Positions 44,189 through 54,779 of a stretch of 64,000 bases of DNA are shown here, piece after piece. The DNA lies in assembly GCA_930367215.1 (NCBI GenBank), contig OV884056.1, positions 55,738,308-55,802,307 of the forward strand, given 5' to 3'. Within the stretch, counting starts at the first letter, position 1. Every line of letters begins with the position of its first letter. Position numbers and translations under genes: made by a program. The DNA is from Pollenia angustigena (lineage: Eukaryota > Arthropoda > Insecta > Diptera > Polleniidae). The notes under the pieces were generated by a model. It searched no databases and was not told the origin of the DNA. It saw nothing but the letters and a program-made list of their open reading frames with translations.

Positions 44189-45807
44189 TCACCGAAGGTA
44201 AGAGGGTATATATAACTTTGTCATTCCGTTTGTATGTTCCACAATATTGATCCTTCACCCTATAAAGTATATATATTCTGGGTCCTTATGAAAAGCGAAG
44301 TTCAAATCCGGTTGTCCGTCTGACCGTCTGTCCGTGTGTATGTTGAAATGGGTTTTCCGAAAACCCCAGAAATGATGTGGACTAGGTTGATGTTTATTTA
44401 TGTCACATATACTCCGTTTAAGTTTGCTATTGAAATTCAGCCAGATCGGTCCAAAAATGACGGAGATATGAGCAAAAAACCACGAATACCTCTAAATTTT
44501 TCCAAAAATCCCTTGTTGTTGTATTTTTTTTATTTCTGTATATCTTGAGAACGGCAAGAGCCAAAGTTTCCAAATAAGGTACACACATTTAGGTTGCCAA
44601 TACACACCATCCTACAAAATGTGGGCGGGATTGGAGAAGTGGGCGTGGTACCTCCCGTACAAAAAAAATTAAAAATTTTATAAAAACCTAAATTTAAGGG
44701 CTGCCATATGTCCTATGGATATGACTTATATATCAAAATATCGGAAGTAGAACATATTTTATAAAAAACTCGGGAAAATCGGTTCAGATACAAAAAAGTT
44801 ATGACCAAAATTAAATTTTTTTTTTTTTAAATACCCAACTTTCGGGAACCATAGATCTCCCCGAGTCCAAGCTTTATAACTAAAGTAAATGGCAAATTTC
44901 TTCTGCAACACATCGGTATATAAATCTGCCAAATCGGTAAAAAAAATGGCAGAGTTATAACCGAAATACTTAATCCACAAAAATTACTCTTTTTATACCC
45001 TTTACCGAAGGTAAGAGGGTATATATAACTTTGTCATTCCGTTTGTAATTTCTACAATATTGATCCTACACCCTATAAAGTATATATATTCTGGGTCCTT
45101 ATGAAAAGCGAAGTTCAAATCCGGTTGTCCGTCTCTCCCCCCTTCACATTTGTTTACATATACTAGCATAATGCCCAATATGATTTTCGTTATCATCCTT
45201 CTTTATTATTTCATCTATTTAACGAAACAATTTTCACAAATCGAAACTAGGAATTTTTGTGTTTTTTGCTACTTAAAAACTCCCCAAAAAGATAAAAGAA
45301 AACAAACACACATACTTACATGCCACAAACTATTTTGGTGAATATATTTCCATATTTCAATTCACAACTCCAATAAGTATTATGGTTTACAATTTTGCTA
45401 TTGTGGTGAACAAAAACATCAAAAGTAATTACAACTCAACACAGTGAACATTAAACGGGCCATATTTCATTTAAATGATATTCAAACAATGTTCCTTCAT
45501 GGTTTAGTTGTCTAGGGGGTGTGTTAAGTTAGAAACTGTGAGTTCTCTGGTTCGAATCTTGTTTTTTTAAAAAGAAATTTTTTTTTTAAATGTTTATTTT
45601 TTTTTATGTTCTAAAAACGATTTAAAAAAAATATTAACCAGTTTTCGCTTTTTAAATTTAATTTATAATGAAGTTTAAAGTATTGTAAATATGTATGTAT
45701 ACATATGTAAAAATTATTTAGTTTTTGTCTAGTTACTCTGTATTCTGCTCCCACAATGGTGAAGGGTATATAAGATTCGGCACAGCTGAATATAGCACTC
45801 TTACTTG
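44189..45807 (-). mobile_element. Dispersed family B (ATACCCTTCACC / AACAAGTAAG), tandem pair
   Basis: TATACCCTTCACCGAAGGTA followed by AGAGGGTATATATAACTTTG appears at 44193 and again at 44995, so two copies lie head to tail. The second continues to 45805, where the inverse end CACTCTTACTTGTTAT is found next to GAAGGGTATATAAGATTCGG. The first copy lacks that end. Shared landmarks are CCCTATAAAGTATATATATT and GGTTGTCCGTCTG. Similar TATACCC...GTCCGTCTGTCCG sequences are widespread in flies. No ORF of note. The second copy holds a tRNA-like segment. Confidence 0.75.
45500..45562 (+). pseudogene. tRNA-derived sequence (SINE head or pseudogene)
   Basis: TGGTTTAGTTGTCTAGG fits an A box and GGTTCGAATCT a B box, spaced as in a tRNA. 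A T/A-rich tract follows directly. The arms do not fold into a credible functional tRNA. It lies inside the second family B copy. Confidence 0.5.
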
Positions 45808-46051
45808 TTATATATATAGATAAATTGTGCAATGACGCTTTAATTTGATAGTAAAAGTTTTTAAGCAAAAAATAATGTTTTTTCTTTTTAGCGCATTCAA
45901 ATAAAAGCTTGTTTTTAAAAAAAATTTTTTACTTTTAATTTATTCCGTACCAATATTGCTTAGTTTGATTTTTTGTCGGTTAAAATATATTTTTTTTAAG
46001 TAACTGCCTGTTTAACGATTTCGAACGTCAAAATCTATGAACAGGCTGTAA

Positions 46052-46324
46052 GTCTGAGTTCATACGGCTCATATCTTATTGCCAAGATTCTTGCTTTTTC
46101 TTCTTTGAACATGAATTGGCGTTCAAATAATTCATGTCATGTTGACGACATGTTTTTTATTTTGTTTTATTTGATATCGAAAACAAAACCAAAATTAAAC
46201 AACGAATAAGAAAGCAAAACGTAAAGACAGAACATGCATCTGTGTACTCGTTTCTTTTCCCCACGCCCCTCTCGCCTGTAAGTAGCAATCTTGTCAATAA
46301 GACATGAGCCGTATGAACACAGAC
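46052..46324. mobile_element. Tourist-like MITE copy 1, TSD TAA
   Basis: The left end GTCTGAGTTCATACGGCTCA and right end reverse-complemented GTCTGTGTTCATACGGCTCA are flanked by TAA (46049-46051 and 46325-46327). Similarity of the ends extends about 40 bp. The interior has GAACATGAATTGGCGTTCAA and CATGTTGACGACATG palindromic words. Ends match those of 3451-3593. Confidence 0.87.
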
Positions 46325-46431
46325 TAACAACTATTAAATTTTAAGAAATATGCTGTTTAATAAATAAAAAAATTAAAAATTAATAATAAATTCATTAAAT
46401 ATAAACGAAATGTAAATGATCCATTTTTGAA

Positions 46432-46706
46432 ATGAATTTTCATACAGCTCATGTCTTATTGACAAGATTCTTCCTTTTTCTTCTTTGAACATGAATTGGC
46501 GTTCAAATGAATCATGGCATGTTGACGGCATGTTTTTTTATTTTGTTTTATTTGATATTGAAAACAAAAACAAAATTAAATAACGAATAAGAAAGCAAAA
46601 CGTAAAGACAGTACATGCATCTGTGTACTCGATTCTTTTTCCCTCGTCCCTCTCGCCTATAAAGTAGTAATCTTGTCAATAAGACATGAGCCGTATGAAC
46701 ACAGAC
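46432..46706. mobile_element. Tourist-like MITE copy 2
   Basis: Same sequence order as 46052-46324, with scattered substitutions. The right end GAACACAGAC is followed by TAA (46707-46709). The left terminus is decayed. It lies only about 107 bp from copy 1 in the same orientation. Confidence 0.82.
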
Positions 46707-46814
46707 TAAATTAACAAAAATTTTTAAAAATAAAGATTAAGCTTAATTTTTTTTGGATTGTCTCGACAAATATTTGTTTGGTCTGAACTTACCTTAACAC
46801 TTTAATCAAATATA

Positions 46815-47018
46815 CAGGGGTGTCATGGAAATCGAAAACGTAAAACGATAGAATTTGACAGTTCTTTTTATCAAACTTTTTACAATTTTTGTTAAAAAAA
46901 TTCTGTTTAATAGAGCATTATTTGTATAATAATTGTCATAAAATTTTTTTTATTACTGAAATGTTATTGAAAATCGACTCTTAAAATTCTTTCGTTTTCG
47001 GTTTCCATGACACTCCTG
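46815..47018. mobile_element. 204-bp MITE with CAGGRGTGTCATGGAAA ends
   Basis: The left end reads CAGGGGTGTCATGGAAATCG and the right end reverse-complemented CAGGAGTGTCATGGAAACCG. The arms extend through GAAAACG. No clear TSD and no ORF. Confidence 0.75.
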
Positions 47019-47840
47019 CTGATTATAATATTTCGAGCTTAAATACAAAAGCAACAAACAAAGAAACGAACAGAATAAATAAAATCAACATGGAATTTTT
47101 GAAAATGATAGTTTATATTTAATCTTATATTTATTTAAAATTTAATAGAAAACATAAAATTATCTAAACAAATATCAATGTTACTCTTTGGTATTCGCAT
47201 AAATTGAATAATTTTCATTGGCATAAATTAAATTTTTATCAATATTTGTTTATTGATCAATCTTAATTGAGTTTATTGGAATAAATTCATTCTTATCAGT
47301 ATTTGTTTGGCTACAAATAAAGTAAATTTTATTTAAACTTCTGGTTTTTAATTAATAAAGCAAAATCTATTTCAGCAGTATTCTGACAAAATACTGGTAG
47401 CAAATAAATTGCTTTATAGTTTAAAAAAAAAAACCAATAATCACTATACTCTTTTGTTAATAATTTAGATTTAGTAAACTCAATGATTCGCAATTACCAT
47501 AATAAATTATGCCGCAAATAATAAAATGATATTTTCCAAACAGCCTAAAAATATTGCAAACTTCCACAGTATTTTATACAACTCGTTTACATACATACAT
47601 GTTTGCAAATCGCTATAAACTTTTTTTTCTCTCTTATGTATACAAACTGCAAACTAATCTTTTTACAAATTTGTTAAATTCTATAAAAATACAACAAAAA
47701 CAAACTATAAACAACTACTGGGCAAAAACAACTTCTCGTAGAAATTGTAAAACATTTATAAATTGACAATTTTGCAAATTTACAAATTAATGCAAATCTG
47801 TTGTATAAAATGTTGATATTTTACAACAAATCCAACAATA
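47019..47840. other. AT-rich stretch, nothing recognised
   Basis: A 70-codon plus-strand frame at 47554-47766 is chance-like. Words ATAAATTGCTTTA and TTTACAAATT recur without clear order. Confidence 0.45.
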
Positions 47841-47889
47841 ACAAGTAAGAAAGTATAGTCGGTCAAGTCGGACTATATGTAACACTTAA

Positions 47890-48031
47890 GTGGCGGCTCC
47901 CACACGTCAAGTTTCACACGTCAAGTCTTGAGTTTTATGGATATAGGGGAAAATAAAGGGCATTCTCTTTTCCCTTCTCTCCTAAAAGATCAAGACTTAA
48001 AGAGTCAAACTTGACGTGTGTGAACCGGCAC
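47890..48031. mobile_element. Hairpin MITE, Tourist-like, TSD TAA
   Basis: The left end reads GTGGCGGCTCCCACACGTCA and the right end reverse-complemented GTGCCGGTTCACACACGTCA. TAA flanks both sides (47887-47889 and 48032-48034). Arms of about 45 bp enclose a loop of about 50 bp. Its 142 bp are close in size and design to 3451-3593. Confidence 0.88.
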
Positions 48032-48271
48032 TAATCACAGTTAAAAAACGAAATTTTAAACGAAACCTTAATAATGAATTTTTGACTCCCAACTAGGGTT
48101 TCTAATTTCCCGGACTTTTTCTATTCCCGGGAAACGAAACATAAAAAATCATATCCGCGGGAATCCCGGGATTCTTTGAATAAAACCATGATTTCATTGA
48201 ATGAGCTCAAGACAAAAGTTTTAATTTTTTTTAAAAGAATATACACATATACAACATTCATATGTACATTA

Positions 48272-48834
48272 GACTGGTCGCATCTTGCATGGGATTTTTT
48301 TTTTTAATTTAATTGTTTGCGCTGCTTAAAATATGAGGTTTGGTGTAAGAAATCATGATCTAATTTTTCAGGTCAATCCGACGGTGCCTAGCCGTGCCGG
48401 GTGGGGCCCAAAGTTCCCCATATTATAAAAAACATATTTTCTATCAGATCTTTATAGTTATACTAGTTGAAAAGCCGAAAATCAAAAATATGGTTTCGTT
48501 ACGATCTTCCGCAGAGAAAGTACTTCATGTGTGCCAAATTTCAGCTTCCTTTTTCATCAGATGGCTTCAGAAAGTTGCGGAAAGAATAGGACATACATGC
48601 AAACATCCTAAATACATAAAATCAAAAGTTATTTACAGATTTTAATCATGTATAACTATAAAGATCTGATAGAAAAGATGTTTTTTTTTATAATATGGGG
48701 AACTTTGGGCCCCACCCGGCACGGCTAGCCATCGTCGGATTGACCTGAAAAATTAGATCATGATTTCTTACACCAAACCTCATATTTTAAGCAGCGCAAA
48801 CAATTAAATTTAAAAAAAAAAATTGCGACCAGTC
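48272..48834. mobile_element. Short copy of the GACTGGTCGCA foldback, TSD TA
   Basis: The ends GACTGGTCGCA and TGCGACCAGTC are flanked by TA (48270-48271 and 48835-48836). It retains both arms (TTGCGCTGCTTAAAATATGA, GCCGTGCCGGGTGGGGCCC) of the 30983-32892 element but has lost the 162-bp array and most of the centre. An 83-codon frame in the left arm parallels the 100-codon frame there. Confidence 0.92.
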
Positions 48835-48984
48835 TAATGTACATGCATATTATATATGTACCTATGTATATATTTATTTTTTTTTTTTTTTTTGGGAGAT
48901 TACGAATTATTAACTTATTAATATTTAGTAGTTATTATTAATAGCAACTTGGTCAAATTAATTTTCTTTCAAACAAAAAATTTT

Positions 48985-49110
48985 TAGTATTAAAGCATTT
49001 AAAAGATCATCAGCAATTCTATTTCTAATCCTTGTTGTTATGTATATTGCCTGCTACCGAAAACGTGCTCTCGCTTTCTACAGACGTTGGTTTTTTAGTA
49101 CTTTTCTACT
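48985..49110 (-). pseudogene. hAT transposase C-terminal remnant
   Basis: On the minus strand a frame reads ESESTFSVAGNIHNNKD. After one frameshift it reads RNRIADDLLNALIL. Together these match the hAT C-terminal dimerisation motif (S..FS.AGN....KR.RL.DD.L.AL..L). Stops and the frameshift make it dead. The homologous stretch at about 21730-21590 has ESECTFSVAGNI. Confidence 0.82.
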
Positions 49111-50051
49111 TCAAGAAGCTTTTAAGACATTTCATCAGCAATTAAAAGACCGTTGATTTATTGGCGTAAGAAAAATAGTTCGATTTGTAGGTAGTTTTTA
49201 ATAAGTTTAGTAAAGAATATATTTTTATTGCTCGTTTTTGATTTTAACGGCGTTAACAAATTAAAATTTAAAAAAATTTAATTTGAAATTCCCGATAATT
49301 CCCGGAAAAAATTTCCCGGGATTAATTTAAAAAAAATGTCCCGGAATTCCCGGGAATTCTTTCCCGCGTAGAAACTCTACTCCCAACAAAAACTTTGATA
49401 TTTTGCTAACATAAAAGTTATTGTTAAACATTTTTATGTCAATGCCAACCAACCTTTATAAGGAAGTTATGGCATAAAAAGCTATATTCGTAAGTATTAT
49501 TTGAATGGGTTTAAACATGTAACGATTTCAATAAAATTTGGTAAGATGAATTAGATTGCCATAAAATAAGTTCGGACGAAATTTAATCTAATCTAAATAT
49601 AAACATAGACTCTATTCTGTAAAGAAGCTTATATGTGGGCTTATGAGCCGATTCTCACCATTTTCAATGAGCTTAGTCCTTGTGACAATGAGAACCGATG
49701 TAACAAATTTCTTCAAATTATTTCCAAAACTGCGACCTGTATTTTGCGAATTTAAACCTGCCAGCCGGATGGACGGACATTGTTAGATCGGTTCAAAAAA
49801 GTGATTCTAAGTCGATCGGTATGCTTAAAGGTGGGTCTAGGGCCAATATTTAAAGGTGCTGCAAATATCACCACAAACGTATAACACCTTCTCCACGATT
49901 GTAGTGAAGGTATAAAAACAACTGTAACAAAACAACAGCATGTAAAACAAAAATTATTTATTATTGAATGATAAAAATCTTGTACGAAAATGAGAACAAA
50001 AAAGGTTTTACTATAGAAAAAACATTTTTAAAGTTTATGTTTTTATTTTTC

Positions 50052-50054
50052 AAA

Positions 50055-50085
<31 letters not shown>
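50052..50085. repeat. (AAAT)n microsatellite
   Basis: About eight AAAT units in a row, breaking at AAGTAAATG. It explains the repeated FIYL residues of the overlapping minus-strand frame 50301-50050. Confidence 0.9.
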
Positions 50086-50599
50086 GTAAATGAAAAAACA
50101 AAAGATCAACATAATACACAACTCTTTTAATGAAATCGATTTTTGGTTTAAAAAAATAATGAATTGTTGATCACGAAGGATTATTTTTTTTTCTTGGAAT
50201 ATATAAAATATATTTGTTTCTGATTGTGATTTTGTTGGAAAGAAAGACTTCAACTCAGTTTTTATGTGCTCTGCAATTCTGTTTTGTTTTGTAAATCTCA
50301 CAATTCTTAACTTGAAGTTGGGTGAAGGTGTGTATTTGTATTTATATATAAAATAGTAGCATACCCGCGCGATACTTCGTTACCTGTAATTTTTAAAGTA
50401 AAAAATAAATAACATATTTTTCATGTTTTTTTTATGTAAAATTTCGAACGATCAGATAATCGAAATATTGCAGAGGTGCCGATATTTACGTCATCTAAAA
50501 TTGACTTCATGCGGAACTGTAACCACAGAACTTTTTCCCAAGATAATTAAATAGTTAAACAATTATAATCGCTTTCGTAGCGATGGCGTGTTGAAAAAA

Positions 50600-51127
50600 T
50601 TTAAAATTTTCGGAATTTTGGTACCAAAGATAGATGGGGTATCAATTAAGTACCTAAATTTAGGTTTTACGCGTTTTCTCCCTTCGAATTTCGAAAAAGT
50701 ACCGAATTCGTATTTTTTTTGATTAGTTTCGAATGTGGTATAAACTTTGTTTCTATGTTTATTGGTTCAAAATATAGATGGGGTGTCAATTAAGTACCAA
50801 AATTCAGGTTTTACCCGTTTTCTCCCTTCGAATTTCGAAAAAGTACCAAATTCGTATTTTTTTGATGAGTTTCGAATGTGATATAAACTTTGTTTCTATG
50901 TTATTGATTCAAAAGATAGATGGGGTGTCAATAAAGTACCAAAATTCAGGTTTTCTCCCGGACAGCCAGCCTGCCTGCCGGACGGACGGACGGACATCGT
51001 TAGTTCGACTCAGAAAGTGATTCTGATTCGATCGGTATACTTTAAGGTCTAGGACCAATATTTTAAGGCGTTACACACATCAGCACAAATGCATAATACC
51101 CTCTTCACTATTGTGGTGTGGGTATAA
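50600..51127 (-). mobile_element. Family A fragment with ~143-bp tandem units
   Basis: Ends with CCTCTTCACTATTGTGGTGT and GGGTATAA, the inverse of the start at 58060. CGGACGGACGGACGGACATC and GGTCTAGGACCAATATT are family A landmarks. TAGATGGGGTRTCAATTAAG begins at 50631, 50775 and 50917, giving periods of 144 and 142 bp. Each unit contains CTCCCTTCGAATTTCGAAAA. The AACAAGTAAG end is missing. Confidence 0.75.
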
Positions 51128-51394
51128 TAAAAAGAACAAGATAAAAATACAAAAATTGCAACCCTTTAATTTCATAATCTGGACATTATTGCAATTTCAA
51201 AGCAGAATTTAAAAAAAATTTCAAGTCTGGACGATGAGTAAATAAATTGTTCGTGGCTATAGGAAAAGTCAAGCAATCTTTGGCTCGTATTGAGTTTATT
51301 TTTTTAGTGGTCTGCCGGTCTGGCAAGGCTGTAAGTTGTTAAATATCCTCCATCTGGAGTGTAAATTATTTAGTAAAAGGTTTGTATTTACGAA

Positions 51395-51985
51395 TATAAA
51401 CCGTTTAACAGCCGAAGAACGCATAAAAATAGTTAAATATTACTACAAAAAAGGTGGTGCGAACGTGCTCATTTTTCGAGCATTACGAGGTGGTTATGGT
51501 CGTCATAATCGAGCTACTGCGCAAGGAATTGGCAAGATTATAAAGAACTTTGAAGAGATTGGAAGCTTTACAGTGTGCGCACTGCTGAAAATATCGCTTC
51601 TGTTAATGAACGTGTTGCCGATAATCAGAATTCAATTCAGACGCCTATGGCCTAATGATAACAGACTTCTTTTTGGCCTGCAATTTTAGATTATGAACTG
51701 GACGATATGTAGTTTCAACAAAACAGTGCCAAGAGCCACAAAATACAACCGATTTTGCCATTAAGATCATCGATTTGACGCCTTTAGCCTTTTTTGTGGG
51801 CCTATGTCAAAAACCTTGTCTACGAGGATAATCCCCTAACGTTGGGGCATTTGAAAACCAACTTTCGTCAAGTTATCGAAGAGATACCGCCCTTAATGTG
51901 CGAAAAAGTGTTTCAAAACTACCTTAAAAGGATCGACTGCTGCAACCAATCTAATGGAAAGGGTGGTTAAATTTAAAGGGCTGAT
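51395..51985 (+). pseudogene. Mariner-superfamily transposase pseudogene, copy 1
   Basis: The frame from 51403 reads LTAEERIKIVKYYYKKGGAN, then FRALRGGYGRHNRATAQGIG and KIIKNFEEIGSFT, the N-terminal helix-turn-helix of an insect IS630/Tc1/mariner transposase. After a frameshift it reads VRTAENIASVNERVADNQ. Later pieces in changing frames read FQQNSAKSHK and YVKNLVYEDNPLTLGHLKTN, equivalent to the catalytic-domain end. The middle, including the first catalytic Asp, is absent. FQQN replaces FQQD. It is thoroughly dead. Confidence 0.85.
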
Positions 51986-52088
51986 GTTGAATGTGAACCA
52001 CACCTAAACGTCATGTTTTTTTCTGCATTTCATTTGATATTTCTCAATTTCAGACTAACTCAATTTAAACCATGGAAATATACACACA

Positions 52089-52691
52089 ATTGAGCAACGC
52101 GTCAAAGTAATTCAGGCTTATTATGAAAATGGGCGTTTAAATCAAAATGCATATCGTGCACTTCGTGTTTTTTTCGGCCAATTTAATCGTCCAAATTGCC
52201 GCATTTGGGGTAGGGTAATCCAAGAGTGATTATCCTTTTTTTTAAAAAAGGCCAGTCAGGCAGTAACTGTGAATGGTGTTCGCTATCGTGAGATGATAAC
52301 GAACTTTTTATGGCCCGAATTGGAAGATATGGATGTGGACGATATGTGGTTTCAACAGGACGGTGCCACTTGCCACACAACTAACGAAACAATAGCTCTT
52401 TTGCGCTACAAATTTAATGGCCGTGTAATCTCACGTGGTGGAGATGTCAATTGGCCGCCAATATCATGTGATTTGACACCTTTGGACTTCTTTCTTTGGG
52501 GTTATTTGAAAGAAAAGGTGTACATTGATAACCAAGCAACATTTCAAAAGCTAAAAGATGAGATAATTCGGCACATTAAAGGCATAGAACCTCAATTATG
52601 CCTCAGCGGCATCGAAAATTTGGACCATCGGATGGAGGTGTGCCGCCGAGGTCACGGCGGCCATTTGGCCGATATTTTGTTCCATACATAA
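52089..52691 (+). pseudogene. Mariner-superfamily transposase pseudogene, copy 2
   Basis: A frame reads VKVIQAYYENGRLNQNAYRA and continues LRVFFGQFNRPNCRIWG before a TGA at 52227-52229. After it comes QAVTVNGVRYREMITNFLW and then DDMWFQQDGATCHTT, the second catalytic Asp. Next comes WPPISCDLTPLDFFLWGYLK with the third acidic residue, giving D-36-D spacing as counted on the frame. The end GHGGHLADILFHT is the normal C-terminus. NRP joins NCRIWG directly, so the region between the helix-turn-helix and the first catalytic Asp is deleted. The downstream 140-codon frame is otherwise well preserved. It lies 100 bp after copy 1. Confidence 0.92.
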
Positions 52692-54771
52692 TTGAACCAT
52701 ACCAATATTATCATTATAAAAAGAAATGACAATAATTTCCTAAATAATTTGTGTTTTATTCAAAATCAATATCGGCCCTTAAAAGCATTATAATGGTAAT
52801 AGGAATATGAGGATTAAACGTTATCTTGTTTAAGGATCAATCTTTGTCCATATGATGAATCATCGTTAGTTAATGGTGATACAAACTAAAGATATACATA
52901 TTTCAGGATCAGTCATTCGTTTTTATTGCGATCAATCGTAAGTATATCAATCTTATTTCTCCCCATTGAGGTTTTAGAAATTTCAATATTGTGGTGGGAG
53001 CCCATAATTTAACATGTACATGTTAACGAGTGGAGAAAAAGGTTTTGTAAAAAAAATGCAAAAAAAAATAGTTACTATTTTCACCCCCTCAACGTTAGAA
53101 TATTGAAAAAGTACCAAAGGTATCTTTGTGTGTGTGCTATTTTTTAATAAGTAACAAATGTGACATAATTTTTATTTCACTGTTTATTGGGTTAAAATAT
53201 AGATGGGATGACAAAAAAGTTACAAAATACAGGGTTTACCCGTTAATTCTCGAAAAGGCCCGAATATCAAAAAAAGTGGGATAATGAATCAGTGAATTCA
53301 TCAGACCCTTTAAATAAACCCGTTTTGCATCAAAATTAAAAAAAAAAACTCTTAAAACCCAACGAGCCTTCTGTCTTTTTGAATTTCTATCAGTCTTTTT
53401 TTATAACATTTTTTTTTTAAATTCTTGCTTTTCGTATTTTAATAAAATTTGTGCAGTATTAGAACTTGTTTGCGCTGCGTTGTTCATTCTGTTGTTCCTA
53501 AAGTTTCTAATTTTTGTTTTAAATTTATATAAGTATTTTGTCATAGAAAAGTTTTCTTCTTATTTCTTGTTTTCTTAAATTTGAACAATTAAAAAAGTTT
53601 CTTTATGCCTGTAAACTGGAAAAGAACATTACAATTATTATTTTCAGTTGTTTTTTTTGCATAATTTTAACAAAAACTTTTATTGTTGTTCAGTTTTCTT
53701 TTTGAATTAGTTATTTACATAATTGAAATTAAAATATGAAGGAGAAGTTATTTAAATTTTAATAAAAGAGAAACTATTTTCAAGGATACATTAAAAGAAT
53801 AGCGAAGTTTGTTTAATAAAATGTAATATTTTTATCGCGACAAATATTTTAATTACTGAATAAAGTATAAATTCACGAACTAAGCACAACTACAAGTTAC
53901 GAATAACAAAAATTATAAATTTGTTGCTTTTTTAAAAGTGTAGATTGTAGATTTGTAGTTTTGAGAAACAGGGCCCAGTTCTTACTACTTCATTATTCTA
54001 AAGCAATTATTCTCATAATTCTTATTACAAATACTTTTTAGTCCATTTTAGTTATAATCCACTGTTTTAAATACAGTTAAATTATACAATTATCTTAAAT
54101 CATAATATCCGTTTCAGTATTAAATATGAACACAATTTTGTAATTTCTGATTTTTAATATTTACATTTCATTTTATTATTTCTTGAAAAAAAAAAAAATA
54201 CATAAATACAGTTTATTTTAATTGGTTTTTTTCTGCTCTACAAATCATGAACACGAGAAACTACCAGCCCTGAGCGCATTAAGTATGAGTGAATGAGCGA
54301 ATGAGGCGAAGTTCATATTTCTGCACACAGAACAACAACTGCGGAAAACAAGGAACTGTTATGTGTGTGTGTTCAATTAAACAGAAATAGATTGGAATAA
54401 AATGTATGTATGTGTGTTAAGGCCACTGTGTGTTAATAAATTAAGTGGATAAAATAAAGAGTAAATTCACATTTTTGGATTTAAAGTTTTTAAACTATTA
54501 AAGTTTATGCCTAAAAGGGGATCTTTTTTTTAGTAACTAAAACAATTATTAGACTATCGGAATAGAAATCAATCGATTTCTTTCATTGACTTGAACCGTA
54601 TATCTAACCTTTGTGCAGGAGTGCATGGGCTGGCTTAAACAAATGTGCGAATACGTGTTAATCATATGTTTCAAACCATATCTTAAGAAAAGTCTTCGTT
54701 AAGTTCTATGACACTCTCATTTGCTTAAGCAAAGTGCAAAATTGATCGCTAAAGCAGCATGTACACGACAT
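52692..54771. other. AT-rich 2-kb stretch, little recognised
   Basis: A fragment at about 53095-53230 (AAAGTACCAAAGG, ATATAGATGGGATGACAAAA) is a diverged relative of the tandem units at 50631-50990. The rest shows no gene, RNA or clear terminal-repeat element. Confidence 0.5.
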
Positions 54772-54779
54772 GTTTTTTA

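Larger units (their letters stand above)
48094..49379 (-). mobile_element. hAT element with perfect 8-bp TSD
   Basis: The ends are TAGGGTTTCTAATTTCCCGG and, reverse-complemented, TAGAGTTTCTACGCGGGAAAG. CTCCCAAC flanks both sides exactly (48086-48093 and 49380-49387). TTCCCGGGAATTC-type subterminal repeats match 20898-21998. A decayed transposase C-terminus lies on the minus strand at about 49110-48985. A foldback element (48272-48834) is inserted inside. Confidence 0.93.
47841..49916 (+). mobile_element. Dispersed family A element carrying a three-deep nest
   Basis: Starts AACAAGTAAGAAAGTATAGT followed by CGGTCAAGTCGGAC. It ends with GGATGGACGGACATTG, CGATCGGTATGC, GGTGGGTCTAGGGCCAATAT and GAAGGTATAAAAAC. 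The same landmarks lie, in inverse, at 58060-58746. With insertions removed the element would be about 650 bp. It contains the MITE 47890-48031 and the hAT 48094-49379, and the latter contains 48272-48834. Confidence 0.78.
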
